NCBI GenBank assembly: GCA_022414725.1
Contig: CM039463.1
Location: forward strand, 77,719,333-77,783,332
Direction of reading: 5' to 3'
DNA: 64,000 bases
From: Microglena sp. YARC
Taxonomy: Eukaryota; Chlorophyta; Chlorophyceae; Chlamydomonadales; Chlamydomonadaceae
How positions within the stretch are numbered: position 1 is the first letter of the stretch; every line of letters begins with the position of its first letter. The notes below the pieces were generated by a model. It was not told the DNA's origin, ran no database searches, and saw only the letters and a program-made list of their open reading frames with translations. Position numbers and translations under genes: made by a program. Positions 10,486 to 22,900 of this stretch are shown piece by piece.

Positions 10486-12814
10486 ATTGAAATTGAAATT
10501 GAAATTGAAATTGAAATTGAAATTGAAATTGAAATTGAAATTCAAATTGAAATTGAAATTTAAATTGTTACATCCGTGTAGAACCGTTACTCACAGGACA
10601 TGAAGTTAAGGACACCATAGCGTAAGCCGGAGCTAGCTATAGTCACCGTAGGACCATCTCAGTAAAAAGAATTACCAACTACATCATACCAGTGCAGCTT
10701 AATACGGGGGGGTTTCACCCCGGTTGGGAAGCACCGGCACAATACAGCTGGTAAGACAAAACCTGAGAGGGGGGACGGTCTGTGTGCTAGTCCCCGGGTA
10801 TCGACCCGGGGTGTGCTTCCATAAAGCTTCTGCACTGTAAAATACTCTGAAAGCTAGTAATGGTGTGAGAGTGGACTGTGTCTGCCAGTTTGAGGGCACA
10901 GGTTCTCTGAAGTCCAAGAGTGGTCATAGAAGTCAAAAAAGAGGTAGGAATAGTACCAGTTGTTCCAACGGTGATAACTTCATAATGAACAAGGTATCCA
11001 GCCGATCGGAGGCCATTTACTAATTCAACATGCTGGGCGTGTTTAGTGATAAACTTAGTAGCATGGTTGGTATCAGAGCAGAATCCAAGCTGAAGAACCC
11101 AGAGTTCTTTATCAGACATACAGGTAGGGGAGTCTATGTCAGGTAGGACGGCAAGATCAGGTCTCATTCTCTTCCAGTCCGCTACAGTAATAGTGGAGGG
11201 GCGTAACCAGTCAGGGAGACGTTTGCCCAGGACCCCCCTGGGGAGGTCCTCTTCCTTGCCAGCGTCCATGATCATTCTGCGGGATCCCAGGGCGCCGGTG
11301 CAAATGGCCTTGTGGATGAGTCGCATTGCGGCGTCATGTCTTTTGATATAGAGCCCCTTGAAAGTCCGGTGTGTGCAGCCCGCCAGGATGTGGCCCGCTC
11401 CGTCCTCACAGGTGTGGCAAATGGGGCATAGGGAGTTCGTGGGGGGGTGAGTGCTGGTAATATAAGGGAGTTTCCAGCGGAATGCAAGTTTACGGTTCCA
11501 TAGTCTACCCCAGCGGGCTTTAAGGATGTGGAATTTAGTTTTATGTTGGATAAGGGTTGAGGTCCAGAATTTGTTACTTGCTTGAGGAAGTTGGAGGGGA
11601 GTGTTATCAGCCCAGGTGGTTGCATAGATCCCTTTAAGAGGTTGTTGGCCAAGGTGGCAGCTAGTGGGCAGGTTAGAGGTGATACCTTGTGTAAGGTTAG
11701 GTGCTAAAATTCGTGGGGGAATATCTCCCATGGATGTGCGAGGAGGTTGAACTGTGGGCCAGTAGACATTGTGGCGGGGGATTTCCCCAGTGGTGTCAGT
11801 AAAATTGGTTAAGGTGGGGTGCTCAGCTGCTTTGCGTGCCAGAGTGTCTGCTCTGTCATTTCCAAGGATACCTGTGTGGGAACGGACTTTGCAAAGAGTG
11901 GTGTGTGAGCCATGCAGGATGCGTTGAATGAGGTGTTTTTGAATTGATTGCAGTAATTCAGTATGAATAGAACGGGTTGTAGTGATAGGGTCGTGAATCA
12001 TTTTTTTTATAAGTTGAAGAGAGCAGAGGCTGTCTGTATGGAGGGTAAGAGATTTGTCATAATCAATGTTGAGAAGGGCTTGGTGGATGGCTACCAGTTC
12101 TGCCCGGTTGTTAGTTTTGGTGGCCCCTATTCCCCCAGGGTTGATGGTCTAACTTTGCCCTGCAGCCGGGACATAGGCTGCAGCACCTATTTTGCTAGGA
12201 TGCCCTGGTTTACCTTTTATTAGACTGCCATCTGTGTAGACCTGGAGGCCTGAGGAGGGGGTAGCTATGTAAAGACAAGGGTGGGTAATGGTAAGAGGGG
12301 AGGAAGGAGGGTGTTGGTGGAGTGGAGTTTGCCAAGGAATTTTGGCAAGAGATTTAAGTTTCCGAGGGTAGGTGATGACAATGTCAGAGAAGGTAAGAGT
12401 GGGAGGTGGTGTGATAGTAGAGGGCTCCCAGGATGAGGAAAGGCTTTGCATGTAGTATGTCCATTGGTCAATAAAATCTGGAAGTTTAGGAAAGTAAGTA
12501 GCTTGGCTGTGGGGGGTGCATATAAGAATGAGATGTAGTTTTTGAGTGGAGGGTGGAGTGTGAGATTTGCTGCCAAGCCAAATTTCAGAGGTAGTATAAA
12601 ATTCAGACTGTGGTCTAGAGTCAATATAGTGAATCCAGGAGTGATGGAGAAGAGTTTTGTAAGGGGCAGCAAGATCATCAGGGAGGAGCATCAGGGTGCA
12701 GGTAGGGCTGAGAGTATTTTCAGCATGGTCAGCACTGGCTAGGGCCCACTTTAGAGCTTGGTGTGCTTGTGTGGTGGAGTTGGGAACGTCCACCAGTGAG
12801 CCCCCAGTCCAGGT
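10486..12814 (-). mobile_element. 5'-truncated non-LTR retrotransposon (LINE) with TSD
   Basis: The insertion is bounded by a 13-bp target-site duplication AGTAACAACGTAA at 10,473-10,485 and 12,815-12,827. Its minus-sense 3' end is a (TTTCAA)n tail of about a dozen units (plus strand AAATTG, 10,486-10,566). The body carries only the C-terminal RNase H and Cys/His region of a LINE ORF2, so the reverse transcriptase was lost by 5' truncation at insertion. Confidence 0.85.
10787..12793 (-). pseudogene. LINE ORF2 C-terminal fragment: RNase H and CCHC-type tail
   Basis: One frame runs from 12,793 to 10,787 with a single in-frame TAG at about 12,146-12,148. Upstream of the stop is VYTDGSLIKGK (first catalytic Asp of RNase H). 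Right after it come NNRAELVAIHQAL (Glu), TDSLCSLQLI (Asp) and KVRSHTGILGNDRADTLA (His/Asp), so the catalytic set is complete apart from the stop. Further on, CPICHTCEDGAGHILAGCTH is the zinc-binding motif common after RNase H in such elements. No RT motif is present. It is probably dead, although an intact frame with only one stop suggests recent insertion. Confidence 0.8.
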
Positions 12815-13499
12815 AGTAACAACGTAACATACCTACCTACCTACCAGGGTTGTTCAGGACGCTGCGTCCTCCGTCGCAGACGCAACGTCGAAGGGTCCGT
12901 TGCGTCGCATGACGCAGGCTATACAAATGGTTGTGTCTCAGGCAGCAGAGCTGGGGGTCCTCCTGAAGTACCCTGATGTGCGCCCGTTGCGTCTAGTTCA
13001 TACTCCACTGTCTTCAGTCACTCGGCGGATCCGAGTACGTTAGATCACGGCTGTAAAACCAGTTCGCCTTCTGGAGGAGTTCAGTCTTTTAAGGCGAGCA
13101 GCAAAGAATATTGCTGAAGAAACAATTATGTGACCAAGTTAAAGTTAGGTTTCTGGAGGAGTTCAGTCTTTTACCCTCTTGGATCTTCAGTATTTTCGTC
13201 CTTGCTATAGTCGAGTCAGATCTCAACGCTGATAGAAGGCCTATGCAAAGTGAGTTCACTTGACATGTCGTTTCCACAGGTCTACACACACACACCTTCG
13301 TACTAATGATGAATGCGCTACATCAGAGTCTAGAGGTACGAACACCTGGTAGATATGCGATATGTTGACATACAAGGTACTCAAACCTTTTTGTAGGCCC
13401 AAATATGTTCCTGGTTATAATGTTTTATCTGCCAAAGACGGCGAGCAGCCAAATTGCTGGCTGAGGCTATGTAACTAAGTTCAAGTTCAAGTAGGCCCA

Positions 13500-13790
13500 A
13501 ATATTACAACTTGATTGGGCAGCATGACAGCTACCCCACAGGATCTAACGCCCATGGATTAAGGGCGCCTGGAGGCGCGTCCCGAATGAAATGATTCGAA
13601 TCCTTAATTCAATGTATTTTAATTAAATTGTACTTACCGGTAATGTTGTGTTATTTTAATTTAATTTACGTGATTTGAATGCATGTCATTGCTTAATATT
13701 GTATCAATTCGAATAGGATTATTACAAATTGATTGGGCAGCATGACAGCTACCCCACAGAATCCAACGCCCCATGGACCATGTAATCAAA
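13500..13790. repeat. ~57-bp direct repeat, two copies, plus element end
   Basis: ATTACAACTTGATTGGGCAG...ACCCCACAGGATC at 13,504 and 13,729 are near-identical. Between them lies the conserved element end also seen at 8,951 (13,566-13,590). Family B recurs immediately upstream at 13,425-13,495. Confidence 0.6.
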
Positions 13791-14039
13791 ACAAAGCAAA
13801 GGATGTCCATGCAGTATCCGCGCGTTTAACAATTCAATTTCAAATTTATGCGCGCAAATCTGAAGCACCACTACAAGGACCATTTATAAACTAATCTACC
13901 ATCATTAATACACACGATCGAACCCATTACTGTTTCTTTTTTGGGCTATGCATGTCAGCTTCCAGTTAGCTCCATCAGACAGCCTCAGGGTCAATCCCAC
14001 AGTTTCAGCTGCATTGGAGTGACTGCCGTATTACCTTTC

Positions 14040-14148
14040 AGACACGCTACATAGCTTCTGGTTGGGCCCAAGGACGGTTAACAGGAGCTGCCTAGAAGCT
14101 GGTTGGGCCCAAGGACGGTTAACAGGAGCTGCCTAGAAGCTGGTACAC
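14040..14148. repeat. ~50-bp tandem duplication
   Basis: GCTTCTGGTTGGGCCCAAGG...GGAGCTGCCTAGAAGCTGG occurs twice in direct succession. The GAGCTGCCTAGAAGCTG motif belongs to a dispersed set also seen near 4.7 kb, 50.4 kb and 55.5 kb. Confidence 0.7.
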
Positions 14149-14735
14149 ATGGTCAAAAAAAGAGGAGGGAACAAACTTCCCTTTCATGTGTTCAAGCGCA
14201 CGATTACATCTCCAGCAGGAGCCCCAGCTCTGCTGCCTGAGACAAAATTGTATGGCCAGCATCCTGCGACGCAACAGAACCTTCCTTTTCGTCAACGGAC
14301 CCTTCCCACGTTGCGTTCTGCGTCGCAACAGGCCCTTTGACGTTGCGTCTGCAACGGAGGACTTCTGAACAACCCCAATCCCCAACCCGAGGGTAGCTTG
14401 TGTCACCCCATGATGTCAATTTTACCACCCGCGGGTACAAGTACTAAGTCCTGTCCAGTGGTAAGACCCGCAGTGGCTGTGTGGAACTGCTGGGTAATCA
14501 TCGTTCCCCTTTCGGGACATGCATTTTTGTTGGACAAAACGGAATGCAAGTGCGTTTTGGATATTTTGCACAATGTCCAGAGGCACTCGCAGCCTGTTTA
14601 GTACAACACATTTCCCCCCCATCCAGGCGTTATCTTTTTTCCCACCTACACATTTGTAGTCGAATAGGGCACCAAGAGAATGTTACCATCATCATCATTT
14701 CAAATTGATGCTGATGAAAGCTTCGCTTCTTCACC

Positions 14736-15179
14736 GCCGCCATCATGTTCAGCCACATTGACCCAACCGCCCGTTGCATTCCAGTGACGGGTTTAGGGTT
14801 TAGGGTTTAGGGCTCACCGCCGCCATCATGTTCAGCCACATTGACCCAACCGCCCGTTGCATTCCAGTGACGGTTTTAGGGTTTAGGGCTCACCGCCGCC
14901 ATCATGTTCAGCCACATTGACCCAACCGCCCGTTGCATTCCAGTGACGGGTTTAGGGCTCACCGCCGCCATCATAGTCAGCCACATTGACCCACCGCCTG
15001 TTGCTTTCTAGTGACGGGATTAGGGTTTCAGGGTCTAGGGTTCACCGCCGCCATCATGTTCAGCCACATAGCCACAACCGCCTGTTGCATTCCAGTGATG
15101 GGTTTAGGGTTTAGGGCTCAACGCCGCCATCATGGTCAGCCACATAGCCCCAACCGCCTGTTGCATTCCAGTGATGGGT
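14736..15179 (-). repeat. Donor/3'-edge echo array of the last exon, interleaved with TTTAGGG
   Basis: Six copies of a ~70-80-bp unit repeat the last ~55 bases of exon 10 of the gene to the right (minus-sense GTCACTGGAATGCAACGGGC to ATGATGGCGGCG), separated by one to three CCCTAAA (TTTAGGG) telomere-type units. Several copies read GGCGGCGGTGAGC, a good splice donor, where the parent copy reads GGCGGCGCTGAGC. Confidence 0.85.
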
Positions 15180-18100
15180 TTAGGGTTTAGGGCTCAGCGC
15201 CGCCATCATGGTCAGCCACATTGACCCAACCGCTTGCTGCATTCCAGTGACTGCGTTGCTTGCAAAATCGGAGGCTGCAGAAGTGGCTTGGCTAGCTGAC
15301 TTGCCCACCTGCTCACCCGCTGAGCTGGCGGCGGCACCGACAAAAGAAGTGGCTTGGCTTGCTGACTTGCCCACCTGCTCACCCGCTGAGCTGGCGGCAG
15401 CACCGACAAAAGAAGTGGCTTGGCTTGCTGACTTGCCCACATGCTCAACCGCTGAGCTGACTGCGGCACTGGCAGAAGAAGTGGCTTGACTTGCTGTCTT
15501 GCCCACCTGCCCAACCACTGAGCTGACTGCGGCACCGGCAGAAGAAACAAAAGACTCCCCTCCAGCCTTGTTGTTCGCGTCCACCACTGCAACCCCACCC
15601 TGAGAGGTAGAGCCAAGCCCCGTGCTGGTGATTGCTGTCCCCTTGGTCTCCTTGTTGCCTATTTGAGACACGGAGGGGCCCACGCCCCGAGATACAGAGT
15701 CCACCCTAGAGCTTATGTTGCTGCCTATTTGGGTCATGGACGGACCCACACCCCGCTTCATGGAGTCCACACTAGAGTTGATGTTGTCGCCTACTTTGGA
15801 CAGGGAGGTGCGCGCATTCTCGGACAGGGAGCTGACCGTGGAGCCTGCATTCGACACCGCACTGCCCACACTCTTCCTCACACCCTCCACACCTCCGATG
15901 TTGGCCACAGCTGACGAAACGCCCTGTCTGAGCCCACTAACCCCCTGCTTCACGCCTTCCGCCCCGCCCACCTTATTCATAGCCGAGCCCACTGCTGCGT
16001 TGACCCCCGAGGTGACCGAGGTCACAGTGGTGGACACGTTTCGTGTTGCAACTGACACGGTTGATCCATACACCCCAGCAGAGGCGGCAGACACGGTGTT
16101 GGTTAGGGCGGTGTGCAGGGCAGCTCCTGCGAGGCCGAAGGCGGAGGCAATGGCCTTGAAGGCGGGAGCTACGCCCATGTACGCAAGGCTGAACAGGGAG
16201 CATACGCCCGACCAACAGTCAGACAGGATAGAGCCCGCTGTTATGTTTCCGGTGCGGAAGCCCTGGATGTAGCTTGCCATTCGCTCTTTGGCTGCGGCCC
16301 ATGCGGACTGCGCAGAGGCCAGGCTCTTCTCAGGTGCAGACCATAGCCACATCGCGCTCTGCTTCATGGTTACAGCCGAATCGCACATGCTGGCATACAG
16401 CCACTGGACACTGTGGGCTAGGTTGGCGCCAGCCTGCCTGAAGATCACCGAGAAGTTCTGAGTTAAGTCCATCACTGGGCTGAGGACTTCGACAGCTTGC
16501 CTTGGCAGGGTGACCACGTAATTCCTGGCACCATAAGACTTCACTGAGGGAAGTCCCAAGGCCGCACGCTCAGCAATGGAGGCCTACATAAAAAGTTTAG
16601 GGTTCAGGGTTTAGGGTTCAGTGAGTCCCAAGGCCGCACGCTCAGCAATGGAGGTCTACACAAAAATATTAGGGTTCAGGGTTCAGTGAGTCCCAAGGCC
16701 GCACGCTCAGCAATGGAGGCCTACACAAAAAAGGTTTAGGGCTTGAGGTTTAGGGTTTAGAGAGTCCCAAGGGTTTAGGGTTTGGGGTTTGGTGAGTCCA
16801 AAGGCCGCATGCTCTGCAATGGAGGCCTAAGGCGTTGCGGGATGCAGCACCAAGGTTTAGTTTTTGTTCAGTTCTTGTTCAGTTCTTGTTCAGTGTTTGT
16901 TTAGTGTGCATCTAGTGTGCATTTAGGGTTGCAGCACCGTTGTTCAGTTCTTGTTCAGTTCTTGTTCAGTGTTTGTTAAGTGTGCACTTAGTGTGTATTT
17001 AAAGTTGGGGCAGTGTTTGTTAAGCTTTTGTTCAGTGTTTGTCTAGTGCGCATTTAGGTTTTGAGCAGCGTTTGTTTCGAGATTGTTTCCTGTTCATTGA
17101 AGGTTGCAGCACCGCTGTTTAGTTCTTGTTCAGTTCTTGTTCAGTGTTTGTTAAGTGTGCACTTAGTGTGTATTTAGGGTTGGGGCAGTGTTCGTTAGCA
17201 CCGTTGTTTAGTCTATGTTCAGTGGTTGTTTAGTGTACCATTATCTCCTGCAGTAGCCGCGTACTTAGCCACGGAGGGTCAGCAGGTACTCAGCCACGTA
17301 GGGCCACGGAGCACTCAGCCACGGAGGGTCAGCAGGAACCCTACAGCTACCTGCACCCTGTTCAAGTTGTTAAACAGGTGTCCAGGGTGTTTAATACCTA
17401 TTAAACACCTTTGAGTTTAACCAATGATGTGCATAAACAGGTGTTTAACACTCTGAACACCTGTTTGGCAACCTGGACAAGGTGCATGAGGCCGTAGGTC
17501 TGCTACCTGCACCTTGTTCACGTTGGTAAATAGGTGTCCAGGGTGTTAAACATGTGTTCAGGGTGTCACAAAGGTGTTCAACAGATGTCATAGGTGTTGA
17601 ACAGGTGTTCAGATTGTTAAACATGTGGTCAAGTTGTTAAAAAAGTGTTCAGGGTGCTTAATAGGTGTCCATGGTGTTAATCAGGTGTTCAGGTGTTCAG
17701 AGTGTTAAACAGGTGTTTAGGGTGTTAAACAGGTCTCCAGGGTGTTAAATAAGTACTCGAGTGGTTAAACAGGTGTTTAGGGTGCTAAACAGGTGTTCAA
17801 GGTTTTAAACAAGTGTGCAGGGTGTTCAACAGGTGTTCAGGATGTTCAACAGTTGTTCCGGAAGTTAAACAGGTGTTCAGGGTGTTAAACAAGTGTTCAG
17901 GGTGTTAAACATGTGTTCTAAGTGATAATCAGGAGTTTGGGTGGTTCAAGAGGTGTCCAGGTTGTTAAACAGGTGTTCAGGGTATTATCGATATAGATTT
18001 CATAGATTTATTCGACATAGATTTTATAGTTTTTTTTTCTTTCAGATATTCATTTTTTTTAAACGGGTGTTCAGGTTAGTCATGCAATCACGGGCCGCGA

Positions 18101-19888
18101 CAACTTTTGCTGTGAGACATACCTGTGTGTGTGAGAGATCCTCATAGGCTGATGCTAATGCGGCGGCTTGGGCAGCCCTTGTTTCGGCTTCCTCCGCTGT
18201 CTTCGTGGCTACTCTGGTGCGCTGTTCGGCTGCAGCTGCAGCACCATCTGCACCTTTTTCCCAGGAGGTCTGGGAGCAAATGAACATTACATTGAGTCAG
18301 TCAAATCAGTCAGATCAGATCAGTCAAATCAGATATGCTGTATTCGTGGCCACTCTGGTGCACTTTTCGGCCGCAGCTGCCACTCTATCTGCACCAGTTC
18401 CCCAGGAGGTCTACGGGCAAAGTAACATCAAATCAAGTCACTCAAATCAGTCAGATCAGATCAGACAAATCAGATCTGCTTTCTTTGTGGCCACTCTCAT
18501 GCGCTGTTCAGCCGCAGCTGCCGCACCATCTGCACCTTCTTCCAAGGAGGTCTGGGAGCAAAGGAACAGCACATTAGGTCAGTCAGATCAGATCAGATCA
18601 GTCAGATCAGAGTTCAAATCAGATCTGCTGTCTTCGAGGCTACTCAGGTGCTCTGTTCAGCCACAGCAACCGCACCATCTTCAATTTTTCCCAATGAGGT
18701 CTGCGAGCTAAGTAACATCAAATTAAGTCAGTCAAATCAAATCAGTTAAATCAGCAGATCAGATCAGTCAAATCAGATCTCCTGCCTTTGTGGCCACTAT
18801 GGTGCGCAGCTGCCGGACCATCTGCACCTTCTTCCCAGGAGGTCAGGAAGCAAAGGAGCATTAAAGTAAATCAGTCAGTCGGTCAGTCGGTCAGTCAGTC
18901 AGTCAGTCAGATCAGATCAGTCAGATCAGTCAGATCAGTGAAAGCAGATCAGAGGCTAGGTGCTCCTATCCTCCCCCCCCCCCCTCCTCTACGTACCCCA
19001 CTCGTCCCCCTATCCTTCCCCCCTCCTTCCTCATCGCCCCCCCCCCCCCCATCCTACTTTCCTTCCCCTCTCCTCCCCTCCACCCTTCATCATTCCCTTC
19101 TCCTCCCTGTCCTCCCGTCGACCTCTTGTCCTTCCCCTGTCCTCCCTCTCCTCTCCTCCATCTCCTATCCTTCCCCCCTCATCCCTCCACCTACATGGGC
19201 AGCCTGAGCAGCGATAGACGCCCTCTCTACAGCATCAGCCGCCACTGAAGACCCCGCAGCAGCCGCCGCTGCATACGCACTTCCTCCCCCCTCCATCCAC
19301 TTACCTTAGCAGCCTGAAAACGACAGACGCCCTCTTATCCCCCCCCCCCCACCCCCAATTTCCCCCTTTCCTTCCCCCCTCCTCCATCCACCTACATGGG
19401 CAGCCTGAGCAGCGACAGACGCCCTCTCAACCGCATCAGCCGCCGCTGAAGACGCCGCGGCCGCCGCCGCTGCATACGCACTCGCTCGTTGGGAAGCCAC
19501 ACCGGCAGCAGCAGATGCCCGCAGTGCGAGGCGGGCGCGAGCACGGAGGGCAGGGAGAGAGTTATCTCCCCAATCGATACGAGACAAGGCAGTCTCGTCG
19601 GGTGCTCCCACTAGCGCAGCCGCCTGTGTGGGTGTGGGTGTGGGCCTGAGTGGGTGTGGGGTGTGGGTATGAGTGTGGGCCTGAGTGGGTGTGGGTGCGT
19701 GGGTTCGTGGGGTGTGGGGGTGAAGGTGCGTGGGGTGTGTGGAGAGCACACTGAGTAGGTGTGAGTGCTCCCACTAGCGCAGCGGCCTAAGTGAGTGTGG
19801 TTGTGGGTTCTTACATCACCTTCAGTGATACACACTGGCGTTGGCGGCGCCTCTAATGGTTGAGAGACAAGAGTAGGTGCAGATCCCA

Positions 19889-19933
<45 letters not shown>

Positions 19934-22900
19934 CACACCACCACCACACACAAAAAGATCTTACTTCAATATTAGAGATAGACACTGGCGTTGGCGGCGC
20001 CTCTAATGGTTGAGAGACAAGAGCAGGTGCAGATGCCCATGCCCATGCCACCCCACCCCCCCCCCCACCACCACCACCACACACAAAAAGATCTTACTTC
20101 AATATTAGAGATAGACACAGGCCTTGGCGGCGCCTCTAATGATTTAGAGACAAGAGCAGGTGCAGATCCCATGCCCCCCCCCCAACCCCCCCCACACACA
20201 CCACCACCACCACCAAACACAAAAAAACACCCCATTCTTACATCAACTTTAGAGATAGACACAGGCGTTGGCGGCGCCTCCAATGGCTGAGAGACCATGG
20301 CAGTTGCAGACCGATCCACAAGACTGGCCTGTGCAGCAGACTCCAGCACCTCCGTCTCAACCACCTCGAGCTGACCTGGCGCTTGAGTATCATCCTGTGC
20401 TGCCTCCATAACCACCTCCGTAACAGGCTTCAGCACCTCAGCCTCAACCGCCTCAAGCTGAACTGGCTTGGCTTCATTCTCAGCCTGCGTCGCCTCCACA
20501 ACCACCTCCGCGACACCCTGCTGACTCAGCTGGCTTGGCCCCACGCCACCCTCCTGGCTGAGCTGGCTTGGCCCCTCACCACCCTCCTGGCTGAGCTGGC
20601 TTGGCTTCTCCTCCGCCTCTACTCTTGCTGCAGCCAGGGTGGCAGGTTCAAGGGCAACTAGAGGGGTCACGGTGCTATCAATAGCTACCAGATTGGCTAC
20701 CTCGTCCAGGAAAGAGTTCGGTGATTTCTCCGACACCGCCGGCACTGACGCGTCTACTGAGGGTGTGGGTGTGGGTAGGTAGGGTGTGGGTAGGCTGAGT
20801 GTGGGTAGGTTGGGTGTGGGTAGGTTGGGTGTGGGTAGGTTGAGTGTGGGTGTGGGTGTGGGTGAGGGTGTGGGTAGGCTGAGTGTGGGTAGGTTGGGTG
20901 TGGGTAGGTTGAGTTTGGGTGTGGGTGAGGGTGTGGGTAGGTTGGGTGTGGGTGTGGGTGTAGGTGTGGGTAGGCTGGGTGCGGGTGCGGGTGTGGGTGA
21001 GGGTGTACTATCGATGGCTACCAGATTGGCCACCTCGTCAAGGAAGGAGTTCGCTGATTTCTCTGACACTACCGGCACAGACGCGTCTACTGAGGGTGTG
21101 GGTGTGGGTAGGTTAGGTGTGGGTAGGTTGGGTGTGTGTGGGTAGGTTGGGTGTGGGTAGGTAGGGTGTGGATGTGTGTAGCTTGGGTGTGGGTGTGTTG
21201 AGTGTGTGTAGGCTGGGTGTGGGTAGGTTGAGTGGGTGGGTGGGTAGGTTGGGTCTGTGTAGGTTGAGTGTGGTTAGGTTGGGTCTGTTTTGGTTGAGTG
21301 CGGGTAGGTTGGGTTGCTGTGGTTAGGTTGGGTATGGTTAGGTTGGGTGGGTGGGTGGGTAGGTTGGGTGTGGGTAGGTTGGGTGACTCCACTGCACCAC
21401 CGGTACTGGAGCGTCTACTGAGGCTCTGAGTGAGGGTGTGGGTGAGGGTGTGGATGAGGGTGTGGGTAAGGGTGAGGTGTGGGTGAGGGTGTGTACAATT
21501 GATTGTGTCAGCTTCAAGGTGCCCTAGGTTGCGTTAGGTTAGGCTGAATAGCCAGCCAAGGGATATGCCTGAAAGATATTGCTGGTAGTGGATCAGGTAA
21601 GCTCTGGTTGTACTAAAACTTGAGCAAGTGCCTGCATCGATCGCCATCGTCGCCAAACACCGACCCAGACCCCAAACACCAACCCCAGACCCCAAACACC
21701 AACCCGGCCTCCAATCACCAAACACCAACCCAGCCCACAAACACCAACCCAGCCTCCAAACCACCCCAAACCCTAACCACCCCTATAGGAAACTTAGCTC
21801 ATGCTGTGCTAACACACATGCATCATGAGGAAGAGCAAACACCAACTCCAAACACCAACTCAGACCCCAAACACCAACCCAAACCCCAACCCCAAACACC
21901 AACCCAGCCCTAAAACACCAACCCAGACCCCAACCCCAAACACCAACCCAGACTACAAACACCAACCCAGACCCCAAACCAAAACACTAACCCAGACCCC
22001 AAACCAAAACACCAACCCAGCCATCAAACACTAACCCAGACCCCAAACCAAAACACCAACCCAGCCCTCAAACACTAACCCAGACCCCAAACCAAAACAC
22101 CAACCCAGCCCTCAAACACTAACCCATACCCCAAACCAAAACACCAACCCAGCCCTCAAACACTAACCCAGACCCCAAACCAAAACACCAACCCAGACCC
22201 CAAACCAAAACACCAACCCAGCCCTCAAACACTAACCCAGACCCCAAACCAAAACACCAACCCAGACCCCAAACCAAAACACCAACCCAGCCCTCAAACA
22301 CTTACCCAGACCCCAAACCAAAACACCAACACCAACCCCAAACACCAACCCAGACCCCAAACCAAAACACCAACCCAGAACCCAACCACTAACACAAACT
22401 CAGCCTCCTAACCACCCCTAACCCCATACCCAAACCACCCCTCCAGGAAACTTAGCTCATGCTGTGCTAATACACATGCATCATGAGGCAGTGCGAACCC
22501 CAACCCCAAATACCAACCCAGCCCCCAAACACCAACCCCAAACACCAACTCAGCCCCTACACACCAACCCAGACACCAAACACCAACTCCAAACACCAAC
22601 CCAGCCTCCAAACCCATACAACCCCTCAAGGAAACTTAGCCCATGCTGTGCTAACCTGCATCAGAAGGAAGAGCTGGGCTCACTGCAGTAGGTTGCATTT
22701 CGCTGCTGAGGGCACTGTCTGTGGGGGTGGCGCTCTCTTCTGCGAAGGAAGTTGTAAATTTGAATGAGTCAGTCTGAGTTAGTGAATAAATAGATAGATG
22801 GAATCAGCATCACGAGGAAGAGAGGGGCTCACTGAATTGCTAATAGCCATAAGTTGGATTTCACTGCTGAGGGCACTGTCTGAAGGGTCGGCGCTCTCTT

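Larger units (their letters stand above)
12845..14375. repeat. Inverted repeat pair enclosing about 1.2 kb
   Basis: The left arm (about 12,845-12,975) and right arm (about 14,205-14,375) are reverse complements, sharing GCAGACGCAACGTCGAAGGG, TGTCTCAGGCAGCAGAGCTG and GGTTGTTCAG at the outer edge. The right arm has an internal partial duplication. The left arm has a short plus-strand frame (SSVADATSKGPLRR), and the same residues occur on the minus strand of the right arm. It could be a foldback element or an inverted gene-fragment duplication; no TSD was seen. Confidence 0.6.

Noticed and set aside
19972..21078. Single 368-codon minus-strand ORF rich in Pro-Thr
   Set aside because: It merges exon 7 (20,242-20,756) with intron minisatellite on both sides; splice sites and phase support the shorter exon.
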